Shown: positions 42,486 through 52,788, counted from the first letter of the stretch. The stretch is 64,000 nucleotides of DNA from Variovorax sp. OV700 (GCF_900099805.1 NZ_FNDR01000002.1:310001-374000), one strand, 5' to 3'. A program made the numbers and translations. The notes: generated by a model not told the origin, from the letters alone.

Positions 42486-43526
42486 ATGTTTTTGAAGATT
42501 GGTGAACTTGCCCGGCGCACCGGGCTGACAGTGCGCGCATTGCGCCACTATGACGACATCGCACTGCTGGTGCCTTCCGAAAGATCCAGTGGCGGCTACC
42601 GGCTGTACGGCCGGAAGGATGTGGCGCGGCTCTACCGCATCCAGGCACTGCGCCGGCTCGATCTGCCGCTGGCGGACATACAAGGCCTCCTGGACAACCC
42701 GGCCGGCGATATGTCCGAAGTCGTGGCCCGACAGGTCGCGCAACTCGACCGCGAAATCATGCAGGCATCGGCACTGCGAACCCATCTGCTTTCAGTGCAA
42801 GGCCAGTTGCAGGCCAGCAAAGAGCCCGAGATCGACGACTGGCTGCTGGCGCTCGAAAACATGGTCGCGGGCGCGAAGTACTTCAGCGACGACGAACAGC
42901 GCACGCTCAACACTCGGCGTGACGGATTCACCGATGCGATGGCGCCTGAGCGCGCCGAATTGTCGACGTGGCTGCACAGCCTCGTCGCGGCCGGCGCATC
43001 GCCCGAGAGCCCGCAGGCGCAGTCCCTGGCACGGCGCTGGATTGCGATGCTGCTCGAAGAAGCCGGCGGCGACGAAGGCCTGCTGATCAAGCTCTACACC
43101 ATGCACTGGAACGAGCCATCGCTGCACGCGCTGACAGGCGTGGACCGCGTCGGCATCCGGTTCATCTCGCACGCAATGGCGTTCGCGCGCCTGCAGCTCT
43201 ACACGCCGTACTGCAGCGCTGACGACATGGCCACGCTGCGCCAGAACTACGTCGCCCAGACCGACGCGTGGCCGCCGCTCATCGCCGAAGTTCGGCAGCG
43301 GATGCTGGCGCCCGCACCCACGGATGGCGCTGCCATGCGCGCGCTGGCGATGCGTTGGCAGGCGCTATCGCTGGCCAAGGTCGGCGGCGATGCCACCTTG
43401 CACGCGAAGCTGCAGCAAGCGTTCCGCCAGGACGTGGCTTTGCGGGTCGGTTCGGGCATCGACGAGGCGTTGGCCACCTATGTCGGGCAGGCCGTCGCGC
43501 ACCTGAACGCCACGTCGTCCTCCTGA
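42486..43526 (+). CDS. MerR-family regulator with TipAS-type ligand domain
   Basis: This 346-residue regulator has an N-terminal MerR HTH (FLKIGELARRTGLTVRALRH to SGGYRLYGRKDVARLYRIQA), the coiled-coil dimer helix (about 75-115) and a long C-terminal region (about 120-340). That region resembles one or two TipAS all-helical drug-binding modules (RRWIAMLLEEAGGDEGLLIK, then LAMRWQALSLAKVGGDATLH). TipAS proteins trap hydrophobic or thiopeptide ligands. The 19-bp-spacer promoter upstream fits self-activation. The next gene, a carotenoid-type oxygenase, starts 17 bases later and is the natural target. Confidence 0.87.
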   Translation: MFLKIGELARRTGLTVRALRHYDDIALLVPSERSSGGYRLYGRKDVARLYRIQALRRLDLPLADIQGLLDNPAGDMSEVVARQVAQLDREIMQASALRTHLLSVQGQLQASKEPEIDDWLLALENMVAGAKYFSDDEQRTLNTRRDGFTDAMAPERAELSTWLHSLVAAGASPESPQAQSLARRWIAMLLEEAGGDEGLLIKLYTMHWNEPSLHALTGVDRVGIRFISHAMAFARLQLYTPYCSADDMATLRQNYVAQTDAWPPLIAEVRQRMLAPAPTDGAAMRALAMRWQALSLAKVGGDATLHAKLQQAFRQDVALRVGSGIDEALATYVGQAVAHLNATSSS

Positions 43527-43543
43527 ATGAACCGAGGCTCCAC

Positions 43544-44971
43544 GTGAACGCAGCAACACAGACGAACGCGCATTTCTTCACCGGCAACTACGCGCCTCTG
43601 ACCGAGGAGCACGACATTGCGGCGCTCGACATCGAAGGCACGCTGCCGCGCGGGCTGTCGGGTAGCCTGTACCGCGTCGGCCCGAGCCCGCAGTACGCGC
43701 CGCGCGACAACAACTACCACTGGTTCTCCGGCGACGGCATGGTGCATGCCTTCCACATCGGCCTGGGCAAGGTGTCGTACAGCAATCGCTGGGTGCGCAC
43801 GCCGAAGTGGCAGCTCGAGCATGAAGCCGGACGCGCGCTGTTCGGCACCTTCGGCAACCCCGCCACCAGCGACCCCCTGACGCAGGGCCGAAACGGCGGC
43901 ACGGCCAACACCAGCATGCTGTGGCACGGCGACCGTCTGTTCGCTCTCGAAGAGTCGCACCAGCCCTTCGAGCTCGATGCCCTCACGCTGGCTTCCAAGG
44001 GACACCAGAGCTTTGGCGACCGCCTGACCTCGCGCTGTACCGCGCACCCGAAGCTCGACCCCGAGAGCGGCGAACTGCATTTCTTTGCGTACTCACCCGA
44101 CGGCCCCTGTTCGCCGACCATGCTCTATGGCGTGATGGACAAGCACTGCGAGGTCACGCAACTCCAGTCGTTCATGGCGCCGTATGCCAGCATGGCGCAC
44201 GACTTCATGCTGACCCGCGGACACGTGCTCTTTCCAGTCACGCCGCTGACGCTCAGCGTGGAGCGCGCCATGCGTGGCAAGCCGCTGCTCGCATGGGATG
44301 CCGCCAAGCGCACGCACGTGGGCGTGATGCGCCGCGGCAGCGCCGCCGACACCCTGCGCTGGTTCGACACCGACGCCTGCCATGTGTTCCACGTGATGAA
44401 TGCCTGGGACGAGGGCGACACCATCGTGGCCCTTGTGATGCAGTCGGACACGGCGCCCGGTTTGCCCGATGCCGAAGGCCGCCCCGGCGACCCCCAGGCC
44501 ATGGCCGCGCGCCTGTGCCGCTGGACCTTCGACATGGCCGGCAAGGGCACCGGGTTCCAGCGCGAGTATTTGGACGACCTGGTTGCCGAGTTCCCTCGCA
44601 TCGACGAGCGGTACACCGGCCGGCGCAATCGCTACGGCTTCTACACCTGCCATGCGACCGCGCGCGCGAGGGACGATTCGGAGAGCGTGCTCTACGACAG
44701 TCTGGCCCGTTTCGATTTCGATACCGGCGAGCGCAGCATGCACACGCTCCCGCATGGCGACGTCGTGTCCGAACCGGTGTTCGTTCCGCGCGCCACGGAT
44801 GCGGCCGAGGGCGATGGATGGCTGCTCGCCGTGGCTTGGCGCGAACACGAAAAGCGCAGCGACCTGCTGGTGTTCGATGCCAGGAACCTGCCCGCGGGAC
44901 CCGTTGCGGTCGCCCGCTTGCCCCACCGCGTGCCGTTCGGTTTTCACGGGAGCTGGCGGCCCGGGTTGTAG
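43544..44971 (+). CDS. carotenoid/stilbene cleavage oxygenase family protein
   Basis: This 475-residue seven-bladed propeller enzyme starts at a GTG with GAGG six bases upstream. The four iron-binding histidines of the family are visible as His168 (CTAHPK), His219 (SMAHDF), His283 (HVFHVMNAW) and His468 (FGFHGSW). It cleaves a C=C bond with O2, as in lignostilbene or apocarotenoid oxygenases. The presence of a TipAS-type MerR directly upstream suggests induction by a hydrophobic aromatic. The substrate cannot be told from sequence. Confidence 0.9.
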   Translation: MNAATQTNAHFFTGNYAPLTEEHDIAALDIEGTLPRGLSGSLYRVGPSPQYAPRDNNYHWFSGDGMVHAFHIGLGKVSYSNRWVRTPKWQLEHEAGRALFGTFGNPATSDPLTQGRNGGTANTSMLWHGDRLFALEESHQPFELDALTLASKGHQSFGDRLTSRCTAHPKLDPESGELHFFAYSPDGPCSPTMLYGVMDKHCEVTQLQSFMAPYASMAHDFMLTRGHVLFPVTPLTLSVERAMRGKPLLAWDAAKRTHVGVMRRGSAADTLRWFDTDACHVFHVMNAWDEGDTIVALVMQSDTAPGLPDAEGRPGDPQAMAARLCRWTFDMAGKGTGFQREYLDDLVAEFPRIDERYTGRRNRYGFYTCHATARARDDSESVLYDSLARFDFDTGERSMHTLPHGDVVSEPVFVPRATDAAEGDGWLLAVAWREHEKRSDLLVFDARNLPAGPVAVARLPHRVPFGFHGSWRPGL

Positions 44972-44990
44972 AGCTGCGGCGCTTCGGCGG

Positions 44991-47246
44991 CTAGCCGCGC
45001 ATCGACCGAGGCAGCGCGCTCGGCGCGTGTGCAGTGGCGAAACGTGTTCTGACCAGGGCGGCGAGTTCGGTGGGTGAGACAGGGGGGCTGAAGAGGTAGC
45101 CCTGCATCTCGTCGCAGCCGTTGGCGAGCAGGAACTGCAGCTGCTGCTCGGTCTCGACGCCTTCCGCGATGACCTTCAGACTGAGTTCGTGCCCCAGCGA
45201 GATGATGGCCTTGGCGATCGCCTTGTCTTCTTCGTCATCCGGAATGTCGCGCACGAAGGCTCGATCGATCTTCAGCCGGGCGATCGGAAAGCGCTTGATG
45301 GCGCTCAGGCTGGAATAGCCGGTTCCGAAATCGTCCATGGAGAGCTGCACGCCCATCCCCTGCAGCGCCTTCATCGACAGCAGGGCGCTGTCGAGATCTT
45401 CCATCACCAGGCTTTCGGTCAGCTCGAGTTCGAGAAACCGGGCTTCGAGCCCGCTTTCCGCGAGCGCCCGGGCGACCTGCTCGATCAGGGTCCTCTCCCT
45501 GAACTGCCGTGCGGACACATTGACCGAAACGGCGAATGCGGGCAGGCCCGCATGCTGCCAGGCCTTGTTCTGGAAGCAAGCGGCGCGCAGCACCCATTCG
45601 CCGATGGGAACGATGAGCCCCGTCTCTTCGGCCAGGGGGATGAAGTCTGCCGGCGGTATCAAGCCACGCTCGGGGTGGTTCCAACGGATCAATGCCTCCG
45701 CGCCAATCACCTGACCCGAACTCATCTCCAGTTGGGGCTGGTACACGAGGTGAAACTCGCCCCGGGCGATGGCATTGCGCAGCCCTTCGCGCATGGCGAG
45801 TTTGTCGCGGACCGTGTCGTTCATCTCGGACGCATAGAACCGGAAGGTGTTGCGCCCCGAGGCCTTGGCACGCGACATCGCGGCATCGGCATTCATGACC
45901 AAGGCGTCGGCGTCGGCGCCATCCGCGGGATAGGTGGCCACGCCCATGCTGGCCGTGACCTGGACCGCCTGGCTGCCGATCTGGATCGGCCACGCGATGG
46001 CCTCGAGCAGCCTTCGCAGTGCCGGAGCGATCTCTGCCCCGTCGCCCGGCTGGTCGTACAGCACGATCACGAACTCGTCGCCGCCCGTTCGCACCACCGT
46101 GTCCACGCTGCGCAGGCACTGGCTCATGCGTCCGGCCATGACCTTCAGCAAATCGTCCCCGGCTTTGCGGCCCAGGCTGTCGTTGACCAGCTTGAAACCA
46201 TCGAGGTTGATGAACACCACCGTCATCAGCCGCCCGTATCGATCGGCATACGAAATGGCCTGCTTGAGCCGATCTTCCAGCAGCGCGCGGTTCGGGAGCC
46301 CAGTCAACGCATCGTGGGTGGCCTGGTGCTTCAGGGTGTCGGCGCTGCTTTCCAGCAGCACGTTGGAATTCTCGATCGACTCGGCCATCTGGTTCATGGC
46401 CCTTGCCAGGATGCCGAACTCATCGTCGCGGCCTTGCTGCGCCCTTGCGCTGAAGTCTCCCGAGGCAACGCGCCGGGAGAAGGCGATGAGCTGCGTGATG
46501 GAGCCCGTGATGCGCAGCGAGACGATCCTTGCGATCACGACGCCCATGACAGCGGCCATCGCAATCATGGCAATGGCGGCCCAGCGCGAGAAACTGGCTG
46601 CACGTGCGACGTCGCTTCGCGTTTGAAGCGCTCGCTTGCTTGCCGCGGTGTGCAGCGCCTCCACGGAGGACTCGATGGCAACCGCCGCATCGACGTAGCC
46701 TTGGCGCGACGCGCGTGCCGCGCCGAGATTGCCCTCCTTGCCATGCTGCTTGATGAACGCGAGAAACCCGTTCTCGTATTGCAGGGTCTGGGCCTCGATC
46801 CGATCGACCTGGTCCCGAAACCGCGGATCGGTCGAGACGATTCGCAGGCTGGCCAGGTACTCGCGCATATCCAGCAAATGGTTCTGCATGGCGGGCAGCG
46901 AACGCGTGCTGGCCTCCGCCACGCCGAGCCGATCCGCCGACAGCAGGAGCTCGCTTTCGGCTTCGCGCGCCTTGTACATCGCCAGCGAACTGCGCAAGCT
47001 CAGGTCCGCCATCCGGTTGTCACTGTTCAACAACTTGTCGATGGCGGCCGAGGACCGCTGTTCGCTCAGATAGAAGGCAACGCCCAGTGCGAGCATCAGC
47101 GCGATGACGACGCCGAACCCCAGAGCGATCTCTACCCGCAGGCTGAGCGATCGTTTCCGCCACGAGAAGCCGGCCAGCAATTGGCTCAAATGCGGCCGAC
47201 TCCGCGGTCCTCGCTGGCGAGGCGCCTCACCGCTTTCGCTCTGCAT
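44991..47246 (-). CDS. GGDEF-EAL cyclic di-GMP signalling protein with membrane sensor
   Basis: This 751-residue protein has transmembrane segments at about 38-58 and 222-240 around a helical periplasmic sensor (4HB_MCP-like). HAMP (about 240-293), GGDEF (about 305-470) and EAL (about 480-735) follow. The active GGDEF motif is intact (388-392) with the inhibitory RxxD (RSVD, 379-382) five residues before it. EAL residues are intact too: EAL at 517-519, DDFG at 638-641 and Lys659 in LKIDRAF. Both synthesis and hydrolysis of c-di-GMP are therefore possible. It overlaps the upstream TRAP receptor by 20 bases and may sense the same ligand. Confidence 0.92.
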   Translation of the reverse strand: MQSESGEAPRQRGPRSRPHLSQLLAGFSWRKRSLSLRVEIALGFGVVIALMLALGVAFYLSEQRSSAAIDKLLNSDNRMADLSLRSSLAMYKAREAESELLLSADRLGVAEASTRSLPAMQNHLLDMREYLASLRIVSTDPRFRDQVDRIEAQTLQYENGFLAFIKQHGKEGNLGAARASRQGYVDAAVAIESSVEALHTAASKRALQTRSDVARAASFSRWAAIAMIAMAAVMGVVIARIVSLRITGSITQLIAFSRRVASGDFSARAQQGRDDEFGILARAMNQMAESIENSNVLLESSADTLKHQATHDALTGLPNRALLEDRLKQAISYADRYGRLMTVVFINLDGFKLVNDSLGRKAGDDLLKVMAGRMSQCLRSVDTVVRTGGDEFVIVLYDQPGDGAEIAPALRRLLEAIAWPIQIGSQAVQVTASMGVATYPADGADADALVMNADAAMSRAKASGRNTFRFYASEMNDTVRDKLAMREGLRNAIARGEFHLVYQPQLEMSSGQVIGAEALIRWNHPERGLIPPADFIPLAEETGLIVPIGEWVLRAACFQNKAWQHAGLPAFAVSVNVSARQFRERTLIEQVARALAESGLEARFLELELTESLVMEDLDSALLSMKALQGMGVQLSMDDFGTGYSSLSAIKRFPIARLKIDRAFVRDIPDDEEDKAIAKAIISLGHELSLKVIAEGVETEQQLQFLLANGCDEMQGYLFSPPVSPTELAALVRTRFATAHAPSALPRSMRG

Positions 47247-48219
47247 CGACCATCTTCAGAAAAGTGCGCACGTTCTCTTCGCCGGCAAAGCGCGCGATCT
47301 CCGCGCGGGCGCTTTGCGTGGCGGCGCGAAACGGCGCGGGGTCGGGCCGCGTGACCTTCACGCCGGCGGCGGCCATCCTGGCGATGAGCTGCTCCTCCTC
47401 GGCGATGATTTTCTTGCGCATGCCGTCGCCTGCCGCCTTGCTTTCTTCCCGCACGATGGCTTGCTGCGCCGGCGTGAGCTTTGCCCAACTCGTGGCGCTC
47501 ATGAGGTGAAGCGTGTTGTAGTACACATGGCGCGTCAAGGCGAGGTGCTTCTGGGCCTCGTACAACTTGTTGTAGTAGATGACGTTGATCGGGTTCTCCT
47601 GGCCGTCGACCACGCCCTGCGACAGCGCCTGGGGAAGTTCTTTGAAGCCCACCTTGCTGACCTGGGCACCCAGCGCTTCCATGGTGGCCTCGAGCTCGGC
47701 GACGGGCGGAACGCGCACCCGGAGGCCCCGCACGTCTTCAGGCACGTTGACCGGGCGCTTGTTGTTGGTGAGATTGCGGAATCCCCATTCCCAGTTGGAC
47801 AAGATGATGAAGCCCTGCTTCTCGGCAAGCGGTGCGAGCCATTTCATCGCCGGGCCATCGAGCACGCGGTGGGCGTGCGAATAACTGTCGAACAGATACG
47901 GAAGAATGACAACGGAGAACGTTTTCTCGTACTTGATGAGATAGTTCATCGAGGTCACGTCCATGTCGACGGCGCCGAGCCTGACCTTCTGCAGCAGTTC
48001 GTTCTCGCTGCCGAGTTGAGACGCGGGAAAGATCTCCACGCTTACCTGCCCGCGCGTGCGCTCTTCGACGCGCTTCGCAAACTGGAGTGCCGCCAGATGC
48101 GCCGGGTGCGTGGTGGTTGCGGCGTGCACCAGCGACAACACGACGGGCTCGGCATGCGCCGCCGGTGCGAGCGCTGCAAAGCCCCATGCCGCGACAAGCC
48201 TCAGGAGTGATTTTTTCAT
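47227..48219 (-). CDS. TRAP transporter substrate-binding protein (DctP family)
   Basis: This 330-residue receptor has the signal peptide [20 protein letters not shown] to AHA. The DctP motifs are [40 protein letters not shown] (carboxylate-binding arginine) and [20 protein letters not shown]. No dctQ/dctM genes are present. Its stop lies inside the start of the downstream GGDEF-EAL gene, so the two are translationally coupled. This suggests the receptor feeds ligand information into c-di-GMP signalling rather than, or in addition to, transport. That idea is inference. Confidence 0.88.
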   Translation of the reverse strand: MKKSLLRLVAAWGFAALAPAAHAEPVVLSLVHAATTTHPAHLAALQFAKRVEERTRGQVSVEIFPASQLGSENELLQKVRLGAVDMDVTSMNYLIKYEKTFSVVILPYLFDSYSHAHRVLDGPAMKWLAPLAEKQGFIILSNWEWGFRNLTNNKRPVNVPEDVRGLRVRVPPVAELEATMEALGAQVSKVGFKELPQALSQGVVDGQENPINVIYYNKLYEAQKHLALTRHVYYNTLHLMSATSWAKLTPAQQAIVREESKAAGDGMRKKIIAEEEQLIARMAAAGVKVTRPDPAPFRAATQSARAEIARFAGEENVRTFLKMVDAERKR

Positions 48220-48387
48220 GCCAAACGGTTTGTTCGGACTGAGCCGTGAAGCTCATTAGACCCTCGATGGATTGTCGCCGCCGACTCATTCCATGCGGGA
48301 TATCCCTGCAGCAAACCGATGGTCTCGCGCGAGTCGCGCAAGTGTTTACATGAAAAGTTCTATAGCGAGGCGCGGGTCGGACGTGGG

Positions 48388-48990
48388 TCAGTACGAATCG
48401 CTACCGGTAGCAGCGGAATCGCCTGCCGAAGATCCAAGAGGACCGGCGGGCGGTCCGCTCGTTGAAGCCCGTTGGCTCATCTCGTCGGTCGCGGCCGCGA
48501 GACACTGGTTCGCGGTGGCCCATGCGCGGTTCACCAGCTCCCGGTCGAGGGCATCGGGCGGCGGTCCGAGACCACGAAAGTAAGCAATCCGTTTTGCATG
48601 CAGGTCGTACTCGGCGCGGCGCGCATGTTGCTCAAGTTCCTTCCAAACGCGCAGGTAAGTCACGGTCGTGGGCACGCGCCGCTGCGTGACCGGAAGAACG
48701 AAGCCATGCCTGCCGTCCGCCGCGGGATGGTTCTCGGCCTCCTCTTCCGTATGTGGCAAAGCGAACACAGCCACCGACGCTTCGCTGCTGCCGGCGGCAA
48801 ACCATCGAAAGGTATTTGCCCGCTTGCCGAAGCGGCCCGTCGTCCGTACGAAGAGATAGCCCGAGGTCACGCTGCCAATCGCATCGACGGGAATGCCGGC
48901 GTTTCGAAGCGCCTGGACCAGCGCACGGCCCATCACGCTCGACGGCAACTTCAGGGTGACGGTCGGGTCATGAGCCGTCTGGTTTTTCAT
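48388..48990 (-). CDS. hypothetical protein (200 aa)
   Basis: The product starts MKNQTAHDPTVTLKLPSSVM and includes GRALVQALRNAGIPVDAIGS, SGYLFVRTTGRFGKRANTFR, ELEQHARRAEYDLHAKRIAY and a low-complexity Ser/Gly-rich tail. It looks soluble. No family is recognised. A short AAGG precedes the start. It lies between the TRAP receptor and the bd oxidase operon on the same strand. Confidence 0.55.
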   Translation of the reverse strand: MKNQTAHDPTVTLKLPSSVMGRALVQALRNAGIPVDAIGSVTSGYLFVRTTGRFGKRANTFRWFAAGSSEASVAVFALPHTEEEAENHPAADGRHGFVLPVTQRRVPTTVTYLRVWKELEQHARRAEYDLHAKRIAYFRGLGPPPDALDRELVNRAWATANQCLAAATDEMSQRASTSGPPAGPLGSSAGDSAATGSDSY

Positions 48991-49083
48991 GGTCCTTGGC
49001 TTGTTTGGAACCGCTGCGTTCTACCTGGCTGCGAATCATGGTGGCGCACTTCTCCATGTCCCCAGCGTGCGCCTGGGCGGGAC

Positions 49084-49129
49084 ACCCCCTGTCGGACGGC
49101 GCCGACGCCTTGGGTAGGCGGCAGGGGGT
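49084..49129 (-). terminator. hairpin after the bd oxidase operon
   Basis: ACCCCCTG at 49084-49091 pairs perfectly with CAGGGGGT at 49122-49129. An inner GTCGG/CCGAC stem may fold in the loop. It begins 10 bases beyond the DUF2474 stop. It lacks a T-run, so termination is only probable. Confidence 0.45.
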
Positions 49130-49138
49130 CGCCCTCGT

Positions 49139-49291
49139 TCAGCGGCCGAGACCGACGGCGTTCATGACAAAGCGAAGCACCAGGGAAAGAAGGTAAAGCG
49201 AAACCACGCTTGCAAGCCAGATGGCCGCGAGCCAGCCGAGGCGGCGCAACCACTTGCGCCTGCCTGGGCCTGGGTCTTCAATGGTAGCCAT
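49139..49291 (-). CDS. DUF2474 small membrane protein of the bd oxidase operon
   Basis: This 50-residue gene lies 3' of cydB and overlaps it by 14 bases. The product starts MATIEDPGPGRRKWLRRLGW and has one membrane helix (LAAIWLASVVSLYLLSLVLR) followed by FVMNAVGLGR. This is the pattern of DUF2474 proteins found after cyanide-insensitive oxidase genes, comparable in position and size to CydX of E. coli. A role in assembling or stabilising the oxidase is inferred. Confidence 0.85.
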   Translation of the reverse strand: MATIEDPGPGRRKWLRRLGWLAAIWLASVVSLYLLSLVLRFVMNAVGLGR

Positions 49292-50285
49292 CGCCATGCC
49301 GCACCTTGCCGCGAAAGACCCAGTAGCTCCAAGCCGTGTACATCAGGATGATGGGAATGATCAGGAGCGCTCCCACCAGCGCAAAGCCCAGGCTCTGCGC
49401 GGGCCCTGCCGCCTGCCAGATCGAGATGTCCGGCGGAATGACGTTCGGCCACAGGCTGATGCCCAGCCCCGTGTAGCCGAGAAAGAGCAGGGCCAGCGTG
49501 AGAACGAAAGGTGACGCGTGCCCGTCGCCGCGCAGCGCCTGCAAGAGCTTGTACACCACGAGCGCCACAAGCAGCGGCACCGGCGCGAAGTACAGCAGGT
49601 TGGGCAGGCTGAACCACCGCGTTGCAATCGCCTTGTGCGCGAGCGGTGTCCAGATGCTGATCGCGATGATGACGGCGAGCATGAGCCACGCCAGGGGCCG
49701 CGCCAGGCTGCGCATGCGCACCTGCAGACGGCCTTCGGTCTTCATCACGAGCCAGGTGGCGCCGAGCAGCGCGTAGGCCGCAACCAGCGCGAGTCCCGTG
49801 AAGAGCGAGAACGGCGAGACCCAGTCGAACGAGCCGCCGGCAAAATTGCCGTCCACCACCTTCAGGCCGTTGAGAAACGCGCCCAGCGTCACGCCCTGGA
49901 AAAAGGTGGCGGTGAACGAGCCGCCGATGAAGGCCGCATCCCACCAGCGCCGCTTGCCCGCCCGCGCCTTGAAGCGGAATTCGAACGCAACGCCGCGAAA
50001 CACCAGCCCCACGAGCATGAGGATCAGCGGCAGGTAGAACGCGCTGAGGATCACCGCATAGGCCAGCGGAAACGCCGCCAGTAGCCCGGCCCCGCCGAGC
50101 ACCAGCCAGGTCTCGTTGCCATCCCACACCGGCGCCACGGTGTTCATCATGACGTCGCGGTCTTCCTTGGCCGGCAAGAACGGAAAGAGGATACCGATGC
50201 CGAGATCGAAGCCGTCCATCACCACGTACATCATGATGCCGAACAGGATGATCACGGCCCAGATCAGGGGAAGATCAATGCCCAT
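49278..50285 (-). CDS. cydB: cytochrome bd-type quinol oxidase subunit II (CydB/CioB)
   Basis: This 335-residue polytopic subunit starts MGIDLPLIWAVIILFGIMMY. It contains VMDGFDLGIGILFPFL, the conserved NTVAPVWDGNETWLVLGG and GSFTATFFQGVTLGAFLNGL. Its start overlaps the end of cydA by 11 bases, and its end overlaps the DUF2474 gene. It pairs with CydA in the inner membrane to reduce O2 with quinol. A longer upstream frame exists but runs inside cydA. Confidence 0.95.
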   Translation of the reverse strand: MGIDLPLIWAVIILFGIMMYVVMDGFDLGIGILFPFLPAKEDRDVMMNTVAPVWDGNETWLVLGGAGLLAAFPLAYAVILSAFYLPLILMLVGLVFRGVAFEFRFKARAGKRRWWDAAFIGGSFTATFFQGVTLGAFLNGLKVVDGNFAGGSFDWVSPFSLFTGLALVAAYALLGATWLVMKTEGRLQVRMRSLARPLAWLMLAVIIAISIWTPLAHKAIATRWFSLPNLLYFAPVPLLVALVVYKLLQALRGDGHASPFVLTLALLFLGYTGLGISLWPNVIPPDISIWQAAGPAQSLGFALVGALLIIPIILMYTAWSYWVFRGKVRHGDGYH

Positions 50286-51696
50286 CGTCGGACTCCGGTG
50301 CTGCTGAAAGCGGGCGCATGGGCTGCCGCGGTTCCCCGGGCCCTCCATGCATGGGCGGATCGCCATGGTCGCCCGTGGGGCCCTTGGCGATCAGGCGCAG
50401 CCCGTAGGCCGTGCCTGCGCCGAACACCACGAAGTACACGATGACGAACAGTGCGAGCGTGAACCCGACCTGCGAGGTCGAATGCTGCGGCGAGACCGCA
50501 TCGGCCGTGCGCATGAGGCCGTAGACGACCCAGGGCTGGCGGCCGATCTCGGTGGTGAACCAGCCGGCCAGGATGGCGACCAGGCCCGCGGGCGAGAGCG
50601 CCACCGCAAGCCGCAGGAACGCGCGCTGCGAATACAGCCTCTGCCCGCGGCGCAGCCACAGCCCCCAGAAGGCCAGTGCGATCATTAGCACGCCGAGGCC
50701 CACCATCGCGCGGAAGGTCCAGAACACGATGGCCGAGTTCGGCCGGTCTTCCGGTGCGAAGTCCTTGAGCGCCGGAATCTGCCCGTCCCAGCTGTGCGCT
50801 AGCAGGAGGCTGCCCGCGCGTGGAATCTCGATCGCGAAGCGCGTGACCTCGGCTTTCATGTCGGGCCAGCCGAAAAGAATCAGCGGCACGCCTTCGCCCT
50901 TCGGCGTGCGCTCCCAGTGGCCTTCGATCGCGGCCAGTTTGGCGGGCTGGTGCTCGAGCGTGTTGAGGCCGTGCTGGTCGCCGATGAGCGCCTGCAGCGG
51001 CGCCGCCGCGAGCAGCATCCACAAGGCCATCGAAAGCATGGTGCGCACGCGCGTGTTGTCGTTGCCGCGCAGCAGGTGCCAGGCCGCCGCGCCGCCCACC
51101 ATCAGCGCCGTTGCAAGGTAGGCTGCGGTGACGGTGTGCGCCAGGCGATAGGGGAAGGACGGATTGAAGATCACCTTGAACCAGTCGACCGGCACCACGC
51201 GCCCGTCGATGATCTCGTGGCCCTGCGGCGTCTGCATCCAGCTGTTCGATGCGAGGATCCAGGTGGCCGAGACCAGCGTGCCAACGGCCACGGCCAGCGT
51301 CGAGACGAAGTGCAGGCCCGGCCCCACGCGCTCGCGGCCGAACAGCATCACGCCGAGAAAGCCCGCTTCGAGAAAGAACGCGGTCAGCACCTCGTAGGCC
51401 AGCAACGGTCCGGTCACGCCGCCGGCAAAGCGCGAGAAGTTGCTCCAGTTGGTGCCGAACTGGTAGGCCATCACCAGCCCCGACACCACACCCATGCCAA
51501 AGGCCACGGCAAAGATCTTGATCCAGAACTGGTACAGGTCGATGTACACCTGGCGGCCGGTGCGCAGCCACAGGCCTTCGAGCACGGCCAGGTAGCTCGC
51601 GAGCCCGATGGTCAGCGCCGGAAAGATGATGTGGAACGAGATCGTGAAGCCGAACTGGACGCGGGCGAGGATGAGAGGTTCCATATCGTGTTCCAT
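50275..51696 (-). CDS. cydA: cytochrome bd-type quinol oxidase subunit I, short Q-loop (CydA/CioA)
   Basis: This 473-residue haem-carrying subunit starts near MEHDMEPLILARVQFG; an ATG at 51684 is an alternative. The first haem histidine is in FTISFHIIFPA and the second in PYRLAHTVTAAYLATAL. The conserved GRQPW segment follows the Q-loop region. Only about 15 residues separate IPALKDF from the next helix FWTFRAMVGLG, so the long insert of E. coli CydA is missing. This is the short Q-loop type seen in cyanide-insensitive oxidases (CioA). It heads a three-gene operon with cydB and DUF2474. Confidence 0.94.
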   Translation of the reverse strand: MEHDMEPLILARVQFGFTISFHIIFPALTIGLASYLAVLEGLWLRTGRQVYIDLYQFWIKIFAVAFGMGVVSGLVMAYQFGTNWSNFSRFAGGVTGPLLAYEVLTAFFLEAGFLGVMLFGRERVGPGLHFVSTLAVAVGTLVSATWILASNSWMQTPQGHEIIDGRVVPVDWFKVIFNPSFPYRLAHTVTAAYLATALMVGGAAAWHLLRGNDNTRVRTMLSMALWMLLAAAPLQALIGDQHGLNTLEHQPAKLAAIEGHWERTPKGEGVPLILFGWPDMKAEVTRFAIEIPRAGSLLLAHSWDGQIPALKDFAPEDRPNSAIVFWTFRAMVGLGVLMIALAFWGLWLRRGQRLYSQRAFLRLAVALSPAGLVAILAGWFTTEIGRQPWVVYGLMRTADAVSPQHSTSQVGFTLALFVIVYFVVFGAGTAYGLRLIAKGPTGDHGDPPMHGGPGEPRQPMRPLSAAPESDDGH

Positions 51697-51843
51697 GGCG
51701 CGGACGCGGGAGCCGGTCACGCGGTTCTATTACACGGCTGGGCGGCCGAAAAGGGAACTGGGCGTTTTGACCCACCGAGGCTCCGCAGGCGCGCTCGCGC
51801 TGAATCGAGGACGGGTCCAGAATGAGACGACCGACCGATCGAC

Positions 51844-52767
51844 ATGCGTTCCATCTTCAGCAATCACATGAGAGCCATTGCGCCCTTCGCGGCATTTGTC
51901 CTGGCCACCTGCTTGCCCCTAGCCCATGGCCAGGCCGCACAAGGTCCGCAGGCCTACGACGGCCCGCTGTTCGACACGCACCTGCACTACAACCAGGAAG
52001 CCTGGGACGGCAACACCGGGCCCTATCCGCCTGCCGAAGCGCTCGCGCGCATGCAGCGCAACCAGGTGACGGCGATCGTGGCCAACTCGCGGCCCAACGC
52101 CGGCACGCAGACGCTGGCCGCGGCGCGCGAGACCCGCGCCGCGGGCGTGACCGTGGTGCCCTTCGTGCGGCTGTACCGCAATCGCGACGATTACAGCAAC
52201 TGGTTCCGCGACGAGACCATCCACGAGATGGTGCTGGCCGAGCTGGCACGCGGTACCGCGAGCGGGCCCTACCGCGGGATCGGCGAGTTCCACTTGTACG
52301 AGAGCGCCAATGCCAATGGGCCGGTGGCCAGGAAACTGATCGCGCTCGCGGAGCGGCAGAAGCTCGCGGTGCTCGCGCATGTCGACGACGTGGCGATCGA
52401 CCTGCTGATGGCCAACGCGCCTTCGAAGGGCCGGAACCTTCGGCTCATCTGGGCGCACACCGGCATCGGCGGCGCACCCATCGAGCGGGTGCAGGCCCTG
52501 CTGGAACGCTACCCGCTGCTGATGGGGGAGCTGTCGTACCGGCCGGGGCTCACCTGCGAAGGCGGCAGGCTGTGCCCCGAGTGGCGCGCGCTGATCCTCA
52601 AGTATCCGGAGCGCTTCATGATCGGCTCCGACACCTGGGTGAACCAGCGCTGGAGCGCCTACGACGAGATCATGCGCGGCTATCGCACCTGGCTTGGCGA
52701 ACTGCCGCCCGACGTGGCGCGGCGCATTGCGTGGGGCAACGCGGCTGCGCTGTTCGATCTGCGCTGA
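51844..52767 (+). CDS. exported amidohydrolase-family protein
   Basis: This 307-residue protein has a signal peptide ([20 protein letters not shown]), with starts possible at 51844 or 51868. A TIM-barrel amidohydrolase_2 domain follows. Metal-type residues are in [26 protein letters not shown] and [13 protein letters not shown] signal peptide is unusual for this family. It may hydrolyse a lactone, amide or phosphoester in the periplasm. It diverges from the bd oxidase operon and converges with the MarR gene. Confidence 0.8.
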   Translation: MRSIFSNHMRAIAPFAAFVLATCLPLAHGQAAQGPQAYDGPLFDTHLHYNQEAWDGNTGPYPPAEALARMQRNQVTAIVANSRPNAGTQTLAAARETRAAGVTVVPFVRLYRNRDDYSNWFRDETIHEMVLAELARGTASGPYRGIGEFHLYESANANGPVARKLIALAERQKLAVLAHVDDVAIDLLMANAPSKGRNLRLIWAHTGIGGAPIERVQALLERYPLLMGELSYRPGLTCEGGRLCPEWRALILKYPERFMIGSDTWVNQRWSAYDEIMRGYRTWLGELPPDVARRIAWGNAAALFDLR

Positions 52768-52788
52768 GAGCGCGGTGCCGCTAAACCG

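Noticed and set aside
49084..49129. Hairpin near 49100 as a small RNA gene
   Set aside because: No promoter or T-run was visible; a transcript-end hairpin of the oxidase operon is simpler.
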